Shown piece after piece: positions 46,350 to 55,471 of a stretch of 64,000 nt of DNA. The notes under the pieces were generated by a model, which was not told the origin of the DNA, did no database searches, and was given only the letters and a program-made list of their open reading frames with translations. Position numbers and translations under genes: made by a program. How positions within the stretch are numbered: position 1 is the first letter of the stretch; the number at the start of each line of letters is the position of its first letter. Source of the stretch: an uncultured Prevotella sp. (GTDB lineage: Bacteria; Bacteroidota; Bacteroidia; Bacteroidales; Bacteroidaceae); assembly GCA_905233825.1 (NCBI GenBank), contig CAJOFE010000008.1:62001-126000 (forward strand). The letters run 5' to 3'.

Positions 46350-48815
46350 ATGGCAACAACAAAGACAACAGCTAACCGTCAACGCGCAGTAGTCGATGAA
46401 TCGCTCAGCATCAGCGACATGCTGATGCTCTGTCTGCGGCACTGGCCGTGGTTCCTGCTCTCGCTGCTGGTGTGCATGGGAGCGGCAACACTCTATCTGC
46501 TCTCTACGCCAAAGACCTACACCCGCACCACCTCCATCCTGGTGAAGAACAGTGGCGAGAAGTCGAACGACATCAAACTGATAGAGGACCTGGGCGTGAA
46601 CAACCTCTCGTCGAACATCTCCGACGAGATTGTAGCCATCCACTCGCCAGCCACCATTTATGAAATGGTGAAGCGCCTCCATTTGGACATCAGCTATTTC
46701 CGCCATGGCTTCTTCTGCGACGAGCCGCTCTATGCCGCTTCGCTGCCTGTGGAAATCGATTTCACCGATCTGCCCGACGATGCGAAAGTTGATTTCAAGC
46801 TGAAGCTGACAGGTGACAGCACCGCCAAGATTTCTGAGATTGTCCTCCGGGGCGAGCCTGTCAACGGCACCTTCGACATCAGGATGAACAAACCGGCACG
46901 GTTGCCTTTCGGCGAGATGACGCTCAAGCCCTCGCTCTATTACGACAAAGGCATGCGCAAGGAGATTCTGGTCAGGCGTGTAGGCTTCCAGCAGGCCTCG
47001 CAACATTATGGCAGCATCATCAACGCCAAGCTGAAACCCGATACCAAGAACATCATCGACATCGTGTGCGTGGATAACTCCATACCCCGTGCCGATAACA
47101 TCCTGAAGACCATCGTCAATATCTACAACGAGAACTGGGTGCAGAACCGCAACCAGATCAGTGTCTCCACCAACGAGTTCATCAAGGAGCGACTGGCTGT
47201 GATTGAAGAGGAGCTGGGCGACGTCGATCAGGACATTGCCGGCTATAAGAGTGCCCACGCCATGCCGAGCGTGGAAGCTGTAGCTGCACAGGCAATGGGG
47301 CAGGAGAGTGCTGCCGACCAGCAGCGCCAGCTCATCAGCAACCAGCTCTACATGGTTCGCTATGTGCGCAACTACGTCACCGACCCTACGCACGACTTCC
47401 AGCTGCTGCCTGCCAGTTCGGGAATAGGCAACGCCGCCGTCGAGGCACAGATCACGGCCTACAACGAGAAGCTCCTGCAGCGCAACAATCTCGTGGCAAA
47501 CAGTAGCGAACAGAATCCTTTAGTGGCCGACCTCGACGTGGCACTCGCCAACCTGAAGGGAGCCATTGTGAACTCCTTGGACAATACCCAGGCCACTCTC
47601 AGTGCACAACTCAGCACCGTGCAGATGCTGCACAGTCAGGCTTTAGACAAACTGTCGGCCAATCCCACGCAGGCCAACCACCTGCTCTCCATCGAGCGTC
47701 AGCAGAAGGTGAAGGAGAGTCTCTATCTTTTCCTGCTCCAGAAACGCGAGGAGAACGAGCTGAGCCAGGCTTTCACCGCCTATAACACCCGCATTATCGC
47801 AGAGCCGTGGGGCAGCAGCGCTCCTACGTCTCCCCAGCGCAATAAAATCCTGATGATAGCCTTTGGCTTGGCATTGGCACTACCTGCCGCTTTCTTCATC
47901 ATCCGCGAAAATGTCAATAGCAAAGTGCGTGGCCGCAAGGATCTGGAGAATCTCTCTGTGCCTTATGTCGGCGAGCTGCCCCTGTGGAAGCCGAAGAAAG
48001 ACGAAGAGAAAGAGCCCGGCTATCATATCGTGGTGAAGCAGCACAAGCGCGACATCACCAACGAGGCCTTCCGCGTGGTAAGGACCAATCTGGAGTTCAT
48101 GACATCGTCAGCCCTCAACGCACCTCTTGGCACGCATCCCTCCATCGTTGTGATGTTCACCTCGTTCAACCCGGGCTCGGGCAAGACGTTCGTCTGTGCC
48201 AACCTTGGTGCCTCTTTCGGCATACGTGGTAACAAGGCTATCTGTATCGACCTCGACCTGCGCCGTGGTTCACTGTCACAGATTGTCGGCTCGCCCAAGC
48301 AGGGACTCACCAACTACCTCGGCGGACAGACCGACAGTTACAAGGAGCTGATCGTGCACCATCAGCTCAACACCACAGAAGAGCAAGGCAACGGCTCTTC
48401 TAAGGGAAATAGTAAAGAGCTTGCCATCGATTTCCTGCCGATGGGAAAGATGCCCCCCAACCCCACCGAGCTGCTCTACTCACCCAAGCTGAAGCCCATG
48501 CTCGACGAACTGCGCCGCGAGTACGATTATATCTTCCTCGACTGTCCACCGGTGGAGATTGTGGCTGATGCCACCATCATCAGCCGCGAGGCCGACGTCA
48601 CCCTCTTCGTGGTACGTGCTGGTCTGATGGAACGCTCCATGCTGCCGGAGTTGGAGAAGAACTACGAGGAGAAGAAATACAACAACATGGCTATTCTGTT
48701 GAACGGTACCGATGCCGAACACCATTACGGCTACCACCGCTATGGCTATGGTTACGGACGTTATGGCTATGGTCGTTACGGCTATGGCAAGGGCTATGGC
48801 TACTACGGGAAATAA
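46350..48815 (+). CDS. Wzc-like chain-length regulator and BY-kinase
   Basis: An 821-residue inner-membrane protein. A Wzz domain with two membrane helices (about 30-50 WFLLSLLVCMGAATLYLL and about 505-522 ILMIAFGLALALPAAFFII) flanks a periplasmic coiled coil. The cytoplasmic kinase has Walker A NPGSGKT at about 607, CIDLDLRRG (Walker A') and DYIFLDCPP. The C-terminal tail from about 790 is an extreme tyrosine cluster (HHYGYHRYGYGYGRYGYGRY...), the autophosphorylation site that controls polymer length. It is 2 nt from the ABC permease gene. Confidence 0.9.
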   Translation: MATTKTTANRQRAVVDESLSISDMLMLCLRHWPWFLLSLLVCMGAATLYLLSTPKTYTRTTSILVKNSGEKSNDIKLIEDLGVNNLSSNISDEIVAIHSPATIYEMVKRLHLDISYFRHGFFCDEPLYAASLPVEIDFTDLPDDAKVDFKLKLTGDSTAKISEIVLRGEPVNGTFDIRMNKPARLPFGEMTLKPSLYYDKGMRKEILVRRVGFQQASQHYGSIINAKLKPDTKNIIDIVCVDNSIPRADNILKTIVNIYNENWVQNRNQISVSTNEFIKERLAVIEEELGDVDQDIAGYKSAHAMPSVEAVAAQAMGQESAADQQRQLISNQLYMVRYVRNYVTDPTHDFQLLPASSGIGNAAVEAQITAYNEKLLQRNNLVANSSEQNPLVADLDVALANLKGAIVNSLDNTQATLSAQLSTVQMLHSQALDKLSANPTQANHLLSIERQQKVKESLYLFLLQKREENELSQAFTAYNTRIIAEPWGSSAPTSPQRNKILMIAFGLALALPAAFFIIRENVNSKVRGRKDLENLSVPYVGELPLWKPKKDEEKEPGYHIVVKQHKRDITNEAFRVVRTNLEFMTSSALNAPLGTHPSIVVMFTSFNPGSGKTFVCANLGASFGIRGNKAICIDLDLRRGSLSQIVGSPKQGLTNYLGGQTDSYKELIVHHQLNTTEEQGNGSSKGNSKELAIDFLPMGKMPPNPTELLYSPKLKPMLDELRREYDYIFLDCPPVEIVADATIISREADVTLFVVRAGLMERSMLPELEKNYEEKKYNNMAILLNGTDAEHHYGYHRYGYGYGRYGYGRYGYGKGYGYYGK

Positions 48816-48817
48816 CG

Positions 48818-49723
48818 ATGTCTGACGTTACGCAGGTAATTACTCCGCATCAGAAACTCTGGAGTGTCGATTTCCGTGAGATATGGCGTTATCGCGACTT
48901 GATAGCGCTGTTTGTCAAGCGCAATATCGTCGTACAATACAAGCAGACCATCCTTGGCCCGCTGTGGTACATCATCCAGCCCCTGCTCACGGTCATCATG
49001 AACATGGTGGTCTTCGGCGGAATCGCCAAGATGAGTACCGATGGTCTGCCACAGGCCGTCTTCTACATGGCAGGAAATGTGTGCTGGTTCTACTTCGCCG
49101 ACTGTCTCAACCAGACGTCCTCCACCTTCCGTACCAACCAGGCCATGTTTGGCAAGGTCTATTTCCCCCGTCTGGTGGTGCCCATCGCTACGGTCATCTC
49201 CAACCTCCTGCGCTTCGGCATTCAGATAGGCCTCTTCGTGGCGCTCTACCTCTATTTCTTCTTCAACGGAGCCGACATTCACTTAGGTTTCTTGATTGTT
49301 GACCTTCCCGTTGCCGTCCCCGTCATCGTTAATATAGTTTTCGTTTTCGTTTTCGTTCTCGTTTTCGTTTTCGTTCTCGTTCTCATGCTCGCCGGCCTCG
49401 GCTTGGGCTTCGGCATCCTGGTGTCGTCAATGACCACGAAGTATCGCGACCTCTCCATTCTCTTCACGTTCATCGTGCAATTGTGGATGTATGCCACCCC
49501 TATCGTCTATCCCATCAGCACCGTGCCCGAGGGCACACTGCGCACGCTCATCATGATCAACCCGATGTCATCCGTCATCGAGGCTTTCAAGTATATCACA
49601 CTCGGTCAGGGCTATTTCTCCTGGCTATACCTGGCTTACAGCTTCACGTTCATGGTCGTCCTGCTGGTCCTTGGCATCGTCATCTTCAACAAGGTGCAGC
49701 GTTCCTTCATGGACACCGTATAA
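48818..49723 (+). CDS. ABC-transporter permease for polysaccharide export (Wzm/KpsM type)
   Basis: A 301-residue ABC-2 permease. RDLIALFVKRNIVVQYKQTILGPLWYIIQPLLTVIMNMVVFGGIA is the family N-terminus and TPIVYPISTVPEGTLRTLIMINPMSSVIEAFKYITLG the conserved C-terminal part; about six membrane helices. Residues 174-189 read VFVFVFVLVFVFVLVL and are encoded by a TTTTCG hexamer repeat, the same repeat that surrounds the pseudogene 1.3 kb downstream. Its ATPase partner lies at 51481, separated by the OmpA gene and the pseudogene. Confidence 0.9.
   Translation: MSDVTQVITPHQKLWSVDFREIWRYRDLIALFVKRNIVVQYKQTILGPLWYIIQPLLTVIMNMVVFGGIAKMSTDGLPQAVFYMAGNVCWFYFADCLNQTSSTFRTNQAMFGKVYFPRLVVPIATVISNLLRFGIQIGLFVALYLYFFFNGADIHLGFLIVDLPVAVPVIVNIVFVFVFVLVFVFVLVLMLAGLGLGFGILVSSMTTKYRDLSILFTFIVQLWMYATPIVYPISTVPEGTLRTLIMINPMSSVIEAFKYITLGQGYFSWLYLAYSFTFMVVLLVLGIVIFNKVQRSFMDTV
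49337..49386 (+). repeat. In-frame GTTTTC/GTTCTC hexamer repeat in permease
   Basis: Eight consecutive hexamers GTTTTC or GTTCTC occupy 49337-49384. They encode (Val-Phe/Leu)8 within a membrane helix. The same hexamer appears at 51375-51480, and in reverse sense (GAAAACG, GGAACG) at 50963-51005. Confidence 0.85.
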
Positions 49724-49765
49724 TAATGAACGAATAATAGAATTCACATAATCAACACAACTTAT

Positions 49766-50962
49766 ATGAAAAAAGCAATTCTTTTGTTATGCATGGTTGG
49801 GCTGTTCTCAACCGCCGCCATGGCACAGCCGCTGGCGAAAAGCATGTTCTTCGACAACTGGTACGTCGGAGCCACCAGTGGCACTTACATTCCTTCCTCC
49901 ACGTTTAAAATCAGCGGCAATACCGAATGGATGCTGGGATGGCGTGTTGGAAAGTGGTTCACGCCCGACGTGGGATTGTCCGTTGAGGCTCAGCACTTTT
50001 TCGGCAAGAAGGGCCATTTCTCGGTCAGCCATACCTCCATCAACGTGTGGAATGCAAGTGTACTCGGAATGGTGAACTTCCACAACTGGTTCGCAGGCTA
50101 TCTTGGCACACCGCGCCCGTTTGAAGTCATCGGCGTTCTGGGCATCGGCGGTGCAGGCCTCTGCGGTGCAGGTTGGAAATATGTTCGACCCAATTATGAC
50201 GATCCCCATCCCAACAGCCTGACTGCTTCATTGGGACTCGACTTCACCCTAAATCTCGGCAGCAAGAAGCAGTGGCAGGTCTATATGGAGCCGCGAATGA
50301 TGTATGAGCTGGCGAACGAGAAAGAAAACGTGCAGTTCAACAACAGCCGTGCCCTCTTCAGTCTCAACGTGGGTGTTAATTACAAGTTTATGACCTCGAA
50401 CACCACGCACAATTTCAAGTTCATAGAGATCATCGATCCCGAAAAGGTGAATATGCTGACCGACAGCCTCGGCATCCTGAGCAACTCCGCCTATAACAAA
50501 GACCTGCAATTGGCTAACAAGAATGCCGAGATCGACTCACTGCAGCAGGCCATCCAGGACATCAACCGCCTCCAGCTCATCCAGAAGCGTAAAGTCACCG
50601 TCAATGTCCTGCAGCCGGTGGTCATCTTCCGTCAGAACAAATACATCATCGACCCCCTGCAGTTTGCTCCCATCGAGGTGATTGCCAAATACATGCGGAA
50701 GCATCCTGACTCCAAGATCGAAGTCCGAGGCTATGCCTCGCCTGAAGGCGTCGAGCATGCCAACCAGAAGTTGTCTGAGAACCGTGCCAATGCCGTCAGG
50801 AATGCCCTTATCAAGAAATATAACATCGCCCCTGAGCGCCTCACCGCCACAGGCTGTGGCACCACCGACGATCTGTTCGACGAATTCGAGTTCAACCGCG
50901 TAGTGCTCTTCATCGACCAAACAAAGTACGAGGAAGAGGAGTACCTCGAAATCAATCGCTGA
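49766..50962 (+). CDS. OmpA-family outer-membrane protein
   Basis: A 398-residue protein with signal peptide (VGLFSTAAMAQ). The N-terminal ~220 residues resemble an 8-strand beta-barrel (YVGATSGTYIPSSTFKISGN). A helical segment (LQLANKNAEIDSLQQAIQDINRLQ) leads to the OmpA peptidoglycan-binding domain (EVIAKYMRKHPDSKIEVRGYASPEGVEHANQKLSENRANAV). It sits between the two halves of the ABC exporter; a structural role near the export complex is inferred. Confidence 0.87.
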   Translation: MKKAILLLCMVGLFSTAAMAQPLAKSMFFDNWYVGATSGTYIPSSTFKISGNTEWMLGWRVGKWFTPDVGLSVEAQHFFGKKGHFSVSHTSINVWNASVLGMVNFHNWFAGYLGTPRPFEVIGVLGIGGAGLCGAGWKYVRPNYDDPHPNSLTASLGLDFTLNLGSKKQWQVYMEPRMMYELANEKENVQFNNSRALFSLNVGVNYKFMTSNTTHNFKFIEIIDPEKVNMLTDSLGILSNSAYNKDLQLANKNAEIDSLQQAIQDINRLQLIQKRKVTVNVLQPVVIFRQNKYIIDPLQFAPIEVIAKYMRKHPDSKIEVRGYASPEGVEHANQKLSENRANAVRNALIKKYNIAPERLTATGCGTTDDLFDEFEFNRVVLFIDQTKYEEEEYLEINR

Positions 50963-51005
50963 TAGAACGGGAACGATAACGAAAACGTTGACGGGAACGA
51001 ATAAA
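50963..51005 (+). repeat. AACG-type oligomer repeat upstream of broken four-helix-bundle gene
   Basis: AACGGGAACGATAACGAAAA and GTTGACGGGAACGAATAAAG are degenerate GGAACG/GAAAACG units, reverse sense of TTTTCG. They fill the gap between the OmpA gene and the pseudogene. Confidence 0.6.
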
Positions 51006-51006
51006 G

Positions 51007-51378
51007 ATGATGATTGGCAAAGCACGAAATTTTCGAGAGTACAAGGTATGGCAGGATGCTGTGGACTATGCGACATATGTCTATGAGATTACGTCCCAGC
51101 TCCCTTGGTTCGAAAAGAAAGGCTTATGCGATCAGCTTCAAAGAGCTGCTGTAAGTATCTCTTCAAATATCGCAGAGGGATCTGCACGTCCTACAGATGC
51201 CGACTTCGCTCATTTCCTCGATCAAGCATAAGGTTCTTCTTATGAAGTTGAAACACAGTTATTAATTTGTAAAAATATAAAATATATCACAGAGGACCAA
51301 TATAACGAATTATTAAGTAAAGACGTAGCTATACAAAAACAACTTATAGGGCTGATTCGCTCTATTCGCGTAAAATAG
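51007..51378 (+). pseudogene. Four-helix-bundle protein gene broken by one nonsense codon
   Basis: The frame gives ARNFREYKVWQDAVDYATYV, QLQRAAVSISSNIAEGSARP and AHFLDQA, then TAA at 51229-51231, and continues in the same frame with GSSYEVETQLLICKNIKYIT to a second stop at 51376-51378. The family normally reads F-L-x-x-A-L-G-S-x-x-E-x-E-T-Q, so a Leu TTA has become TAA. Without the stop the length (123 residues) is normal for the family. It lies between TTTTCG-type repeats, within the capsule operon. Confidence 0.85.
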
Positions 51379-51480
51379 TCTTCGCTTTCGTACAAAGTCT
51401 TCGTTTTCGTTTTCGTTTTCGTACAAAGTCTTCGTTTTAGTTTTCGTTTTCGTACAAAGTCTTCGTTTTCGTACAAAGTA
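51379..51480 (+). repeat. TTTTCG / TACAAAGTC repeat array upstream of ABC ATPase gene
   Basis: CGTACAAAGTCTTCGTTTTC units recur; TACAAAGT occurs four times (51391, 51422, 51453, 51472) separated by TTTTCG runs. The array ends directly at the ATPase start codon (51481), so the gene has a repeat-derived translation start region. Confidence 0.8.
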
Positions 51481-52752
51481 ATGAGCAACGCGATTGAATT
51501 TGTCAACGTAGGCAAGCAATACCGCCTCGGCTTAGTCTCCACTGGCACCATCAGTCACGACCTCAACCGTTGGTGGACCATGAACGTGCTCCGTAAGGAA
51601 GACCCCTACCTGAAGATTGGCGAGACCAACGACCGTGCCCACCGTGGCCATAGCGACTATGTCTGGGCGCTGAAAGACATCAATTTCTCTGTCGAGCAAG
51701 GCGACGTTGTCGGCATCATTGGTAAGAACGGTGCTGGCAAGAGCACCCTGCTGAAACTCCTCAGCCGTGTCACTGCCCCCACCACCGGCCGCATCACCTA
51801 TCAGGGGCGTATCGCCTCGCTGTTGGAGGTCGGCACTGGTTTCCATCCTGAGATGACAGGTCGCGAGAATATCTATATGAATGGTGCCATCATGGGCATG
51901 ACCAAGGCAGAAATCACCCGCAAGCTTGATGAGATTGTTGACTTCTCAGGCTGTGAACGCTATATCGACACCCCCGTCAAGCGTTACAGCAGTGGTATGA
52001 CCGTCCGCCTTGGCTTTGCCATCGCCGCCCACCTCGAACCCGACATCCTCGTCGTTGATGAAGTCCTAGCTGTCGGCGATGCCGAGTTCCAGAAAAAAGC
52101 CATTGGGAAGATGCAAGACATCTCCAAAGGCAATGGCCGCACTGTACTATTTGTGAGTCATAATATGGGAAGTGTCAGAAGATTATGTAGTAAAGGAATC
52201 TTATTAGAAAATGGTACAGTGAGCTTTATTGGAAAGATCTCTGAGACCATAGACCATTATTTAAATAATGTAGATGTTATACAGAAGAATAAAATTATTG
52301 ACAATGTCCAATGGAAGAAAAGTACATTGGACATTACCCAAGTGGAAATTAACGGAACTGAGAATTCCTTCTCTGTAATAAAGAGCCAACAAAAAGAACT
52401 CACAGTTTTGATTGATGGCTTTACTGCTGAAGATATGATTTATGATGTCATGCTCACTCTAAAAAGTAAAGATGGAGTTCCATTTGCAACTTATGCAAAA
52501 GGACATTATTCAGGCGATTTACAATATTTGCAAAAGGGTAAATTTTCTATTCGAAAGAATATAGCTTTACCAAAAATCCTTAGTAAAGGAATTGTTTTCG
52601 TAGACTTGTATTTGCACTATCCGATGGTTGAATTTTTATTAAAAGCTCCTCAATGTTGTACCTTGGAGACCGAAGGTTATCAAGAAGGGACAGGTAGATC
52701 TATAAATCAGCATGATGGTGGTCTCATAGGCCTTACCGATGTAGATAAATAA
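51481..52752 (+). CDS. ABC-transporter ATPase with Wzt-like C-terminal domain
   Basis: A 423-residue ATPase of polysaccharide export. WALKDINFSVEQGDVVGIIGKNGAGKSTLLKLL contains Walker A (about residue 80-87), the signature is KRYSSGMTVRLGFAIAA, and ILVVDEVLAVGD is Walker B. The C-terminal ~170 residues form a Wzt-type substrate-recognition domain. The first ~220 codons are GC-rich and Bacteroidales-like; from about 52150 on the codons are clearly AT-rich, so the gene looks like a mosaic with the variable glycosyltransferase region. Pairs with the permease at 48818. Confidence 0.9.
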   Translation: MSNAIEFVNVGKQYRLGLVSTGTISHDLNRWWTMNVLRKEDPYLKIGETNDRAHRGHSDYVWALKDINFSVEQGDVVGIIGKNGAGKSTLLKLLSRVTAPTTGRITYQGRIASLLEVGTGFHPEMTGRENIYMNGAIMGMTKAEITRKLDEIVDFSGCERYIDTPVKRYSSGMTVRLGFAIAAHLEPDILVVDEVLAVGDAEFQKKAIGKMQDISKGNGRTVLFVSHNMGSVRRLCSKGILLENGTVSFIGKISETIDHYLNNVDVIQKNKIIDNVQWKKSTLDITQVEINGTENSFSVIKSQQKELTVLIDGFTAEDMIYDVMLTLKSKDGVPFATYAKGHYSGDLQYLQKGKFSIRKNIALPKILSKGIVFVDLYLHYPMVEFLLKAPQCCTLETEGYQEGTGRSINQHDGGLIGLTDVDK

Positions 52753-53592
52753 ATGGCAAATATTCTTATTTCATATGGTGATTATAGGTTCAAAAAGTCT
52801 TTAGCCAGTATCAGAAAAGAGGCAAAACGCGTTGGGATTTTCAACAAGATAAAGCTTTATTCACCCAAAGATCTTCCCTCTTATATTAAAGCATCCCCAT
52901 TATTTGCTTTTAGGAAGGGGGGAGGCTATTGGCTTTGGAAACCGTATGTTATTCGTGAAACCTTACGTCATTGTAATATTAATGATGTAGTTTACTATGT
53001 TGATGCAGGTTGTAGACTAAACCCTGCTAGTAAAGAATGGGTTAAATTCCAACAAGAAATTAAGTCATATAATGCAATTTTTTTTCAATATAAATCTGAT
53101 GTAATATACGATGGATGGGAGAAATATTGTCAAAATTTATTAAATAATTCTCCCAAAATCTTACATTGGATGAAACCATATACGGCTAAATATTTCGTAG
53201 ACTATTTTGGTAGTGATGAATTTCTAGAATACAACAAAATTATGGGTGGGATAATTATAATAAAAAAGACTCCCCAATTACTGCAAGTTATGGACCAATG
53301 GTTTAAGATATCTCTTTTTCATCCAGAATTAATCATTGATCCATTGGGAAAAGAATTAGCAAAAATTCCTTCTTCTTTTAATGTACACAGACATGACCAA
53401 GCCATTTTAACACCTCTAGTATATAAATTTAAACAACAAGACAATATTTTAGTCTTACCAGAAACTGCAGAAAGTGAGAAAAACACAGCAGCAATTATTG
53501 CTGAACGACGTGTTGAGAAAGATATTTGGACTAATTTTCTCTCTCAAAGAATCAAACACATACTGAAATTTTATCTAAAAGACCACTCTTAA
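52753..53592 (+). CDS. Putative glycosyltransferase in capsule locus
   Basis: A 279-residue protein with no signal peptide. YGDYRFKKSLASIRKEAKR, GGGYWLWKPYVIRETL and DVVYYVDAGCRLNPAS suggest a nucleotide-sugar-binding fold with an acidic motif YVDAG, followed by EYNKIMGGIIIIKKT. I do not recognise a named family with certainty; the call rests on this fold resemblance and on position between the exporter and GT2 genes. AT-rich codon use as in the following genes. Starts immediately after the ATPase stop codon. Confidence 0.5.
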   Translation: MANILISYGDYRFKKSLASIRKEAKRVGIFNKIKLYSPKDLPSYIKASPLFAFRKGGGYWLWKPYVIRETLRHCNINDVVYYVDAGCRLNPASKEWVKFQQEIKSYNAIFFQYKSDVIYDGWEKYCQNLLNNSPKILHWMKPYTAKYFVDYFGSDEFLEYNKIMGGIIIIKKTPQLLQVMDQWFKISLFHPELIIDPLGKELAKIPSSFNVHRHDQAILTPLVYKFKQQDNILVLPETAESEKNTAAIIAERRVEKDIWTNFLSQRIKHILKFYLKDHS

Positions 53593-53641
53593 TATGGCTT
53601 ATATTAATTGGTACTAATTACAAATAATTACAATTTTTTCA

Positions 53642-54481
53642 ATGTTATTTTCTATCATCACCATTAATTATAACAATATAGAGGGACTAAGGCAAACTTG
53701 TGACAGTGTTCTTTGTCAAACTTCCAAGGATTTTGAGTGGATAATAGTAGACGGGGGAAGTAAAGATGGCTCAAAGGAATTTATCGAGGAAGTGGCGGGA
53801 AGTCTTAAAGGCACATTAATGTTGACTTTTTGGTGCAGTGAGCCAGATAAAGGGATATACAATGCAATGAATAAAGGAATTGAGCATTCGCAGGGAGATT
53901 ATCTTATTTTCTTAAACTCTGGCGATATGTTTTATGACAAAAATGTATTAGATAATATTAATTGCATAGGTATATCTAGTGATATTTTTATTGGAGAAGT
54001 TGTGGAAAAGGACAATTGCAACAAGTTATTTAATCATTATAATCCAGAAGAAGGTATTCTTCTGCATTTATTGAGGATGTCGCTTGCTCATCAAGGAACT
54101 TTTTTTAAAAGATCATTGTTTCAGAGATTTAGGTATGATGAGACATTGAGTATCGTATCAGATTGGAAATTGTTTTTAGAAACTCTAGTATTCAACAATT
54201 GTACATTTGGTTTTACAAACCATTTTGTAGCAATACAAGATATGAAGGGTATTAGCAACATTAATCTGGAAAAAGGGAAGACTGAGCGTGCATTAGTTCT
54301 TTCAGAATTGTTTCCTAAATTAGTATTAGAGAATTTGTATAAGTATAAAACATTATATGATTCAACATATGTACGTAATGGAATCTATTTGGAAAAGAAA
54401 TGTAAGTGGATGTATCTTTTTGTTAGAAAAATGACCTCCTTCTTTATCAAAGCCCATAAAAAGATAAGGATTAAGACTTAA
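53642..54481 (+). CDS. Glycosyltransferase family 2
   Basis: A 279-residue GT-A enzyme. FSIITINYNNIEGLRQTCDSV and WIIVDGGSKDGSKEFI form the nucleotide-binding half, and DKGIYNAMNKGIEHSQGDYLIFLNSGDMFYD carries the acidic metal site region (NSGD). Resembles WcaA/PglJ-type capsule transferases. Cytoplasmic side of the inner membrane; donor and linkage unknown. Confidence 0.85.
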   Translation: MLFSIITINYNNIEGLRQTCDSVLCQTSKDFEWIIVDGGSKDGSKEFIEEVAGSLKGTLMLTFWCSEPDKGIYNAMNKGIEHSQGDYLIFLNSGDMFYDKNVLDNINCIGISSDIFIGEVVEKDNCNKLFNHYNPEEGILLHLLRMSLAHQGTFFKRSLFQRFRYDETLSIVSDWKLFLETLVFNNCTFGFTNHFVAIQDMKGISNINLEKGKTERALVLSELFPKLVLENLYKYKTLYDSTYVRNGIYLEKKCKWMYLFVRKMTSFFIKAHKKIRIKT

Positions 54482-54514
54482 TCACTATTCCTTTTGCTTT
54501 TTTAGTCAATTTTT

Positions 54515-55462
54515 ATGCGAGTATCTATTGCAGTTCCCATTTATAATGTATCTAATTATATTGAAAGATGTCTCATAAGTCTATTTGAACAGACTTACAA
54601 AGACATTGAATATGTTTTTGTAAATGATGGATCAAAAGATAATAGTGTAGAAATACTTTGGAAAGTGCTTGCTAGATATCCAGGATGTCAACAGAATACC
54701 AAATTTGTAGATAGAAAAACGAATAAGGGAATTGCTGCGACGAGGAATGAATTGATAAAGAATAGTTCTGGCGATTATATTTCATTTGTGGATGCCGATG
54801 ATTATATTGATATCGACATTATAGAAAAATTAGTTGAAGAGCAGGAAAGAACCAATGCAGACATCGTGTCGTCTGGTTTCGTTGTCCACAAAGGTGGCAA
54901 GTGTACAAATGTAATGTCTCCTCATTTATTAACTCCAGAAGAAAATCTGAATTATATTTTGGCTCAAGGATCGTCTCATGAATTGTTTTGTCGGATAATT
55001 AAACGAGATTTGATTATAGGAAATGGTATAACGTTTGTAGAAAACTTAAATATAAGTGAAGATTGGGTAGTAATGGTTAAATGCTATTATTATGCAGAAA
55101 AAGTCGCCTTCTTAGATAATTGTGGATATCATTATAATTGCGACAATACAACTTCAGCGATGGCTTCTTATAAAGATAGAATTATAAAGAAACAAATAGA
55201 GAACTTAAAGGCATTTGTTGAAATTAGTAATTTTTTAAATTCTGTAAATTATAACTCTACTGATGATTTCTTTAAATATGCTTCAGATAAGGTACGATTT
55301 GTTAAATGGGAAGCAGTAAAAAGTGGAAATGAAGAAGCTTTTCGAACGATTGTCAAGTTGCAAAAATCTATTGGAACAAATGGAACATATGCGGGGTATG
55401 GCATAAAAGAATATGTAAAAGCTATGATAGCAAATCTATATGGTTTGATAAAACTTAAATAA
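54515..55462 (+). CDS. Glycosyltransferase family 2
   Basis: A 315-residue GT-A enzyme. RVSIAVPIYNVSNYIERCLISLFEQTYKDIEYVFVNDGSKD and ISFVDADDYIDIDIIE contain the nucleotide-sugar and D-x-D metal sites; EDWVVMVKCYYYAEKVAFLD carries the ED motif. Strongly AT-rich. Same strand and short spacing as its neighbours. Substrate unknown. Confidence 0.87.
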   Translation: MRVSIAVPIYNVSNYIERCLISLFEQTYKDIEYVFVNDGSKDNSVEILWKVLARYPGCQQNTKFVDRKTNKGIAATRNELIKNSSGDYISFVDADDYIDIDIIEKLVEEQERTNADIVSSGFVVHKGGKCTNVMSPHLLTPEENLNYILAQGSSHELFCRIIKRDLIIGNGITFVENLNISEDWVVMVKCYYYAEKVAFLDNCGYHYNCDNTTSAMASYKDRIIKKQIENLKAFVEISNFLNSVNYNSTDDFFKYASDKVRFVKWEAVKSGNEEAFRTIVKLQKSIGTNGTYAGYGIKEYVKAMIANLYGLIKLK

Positions 55463-55471
55463 TATATTCTT

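Noticed and set aside
52753..53592. Assignment of the gene after the ATPase to a named glycosyltransferase family
   Set aside because: The YVDAG motif and position support a transferase, but no family signature is clear enough to name one.
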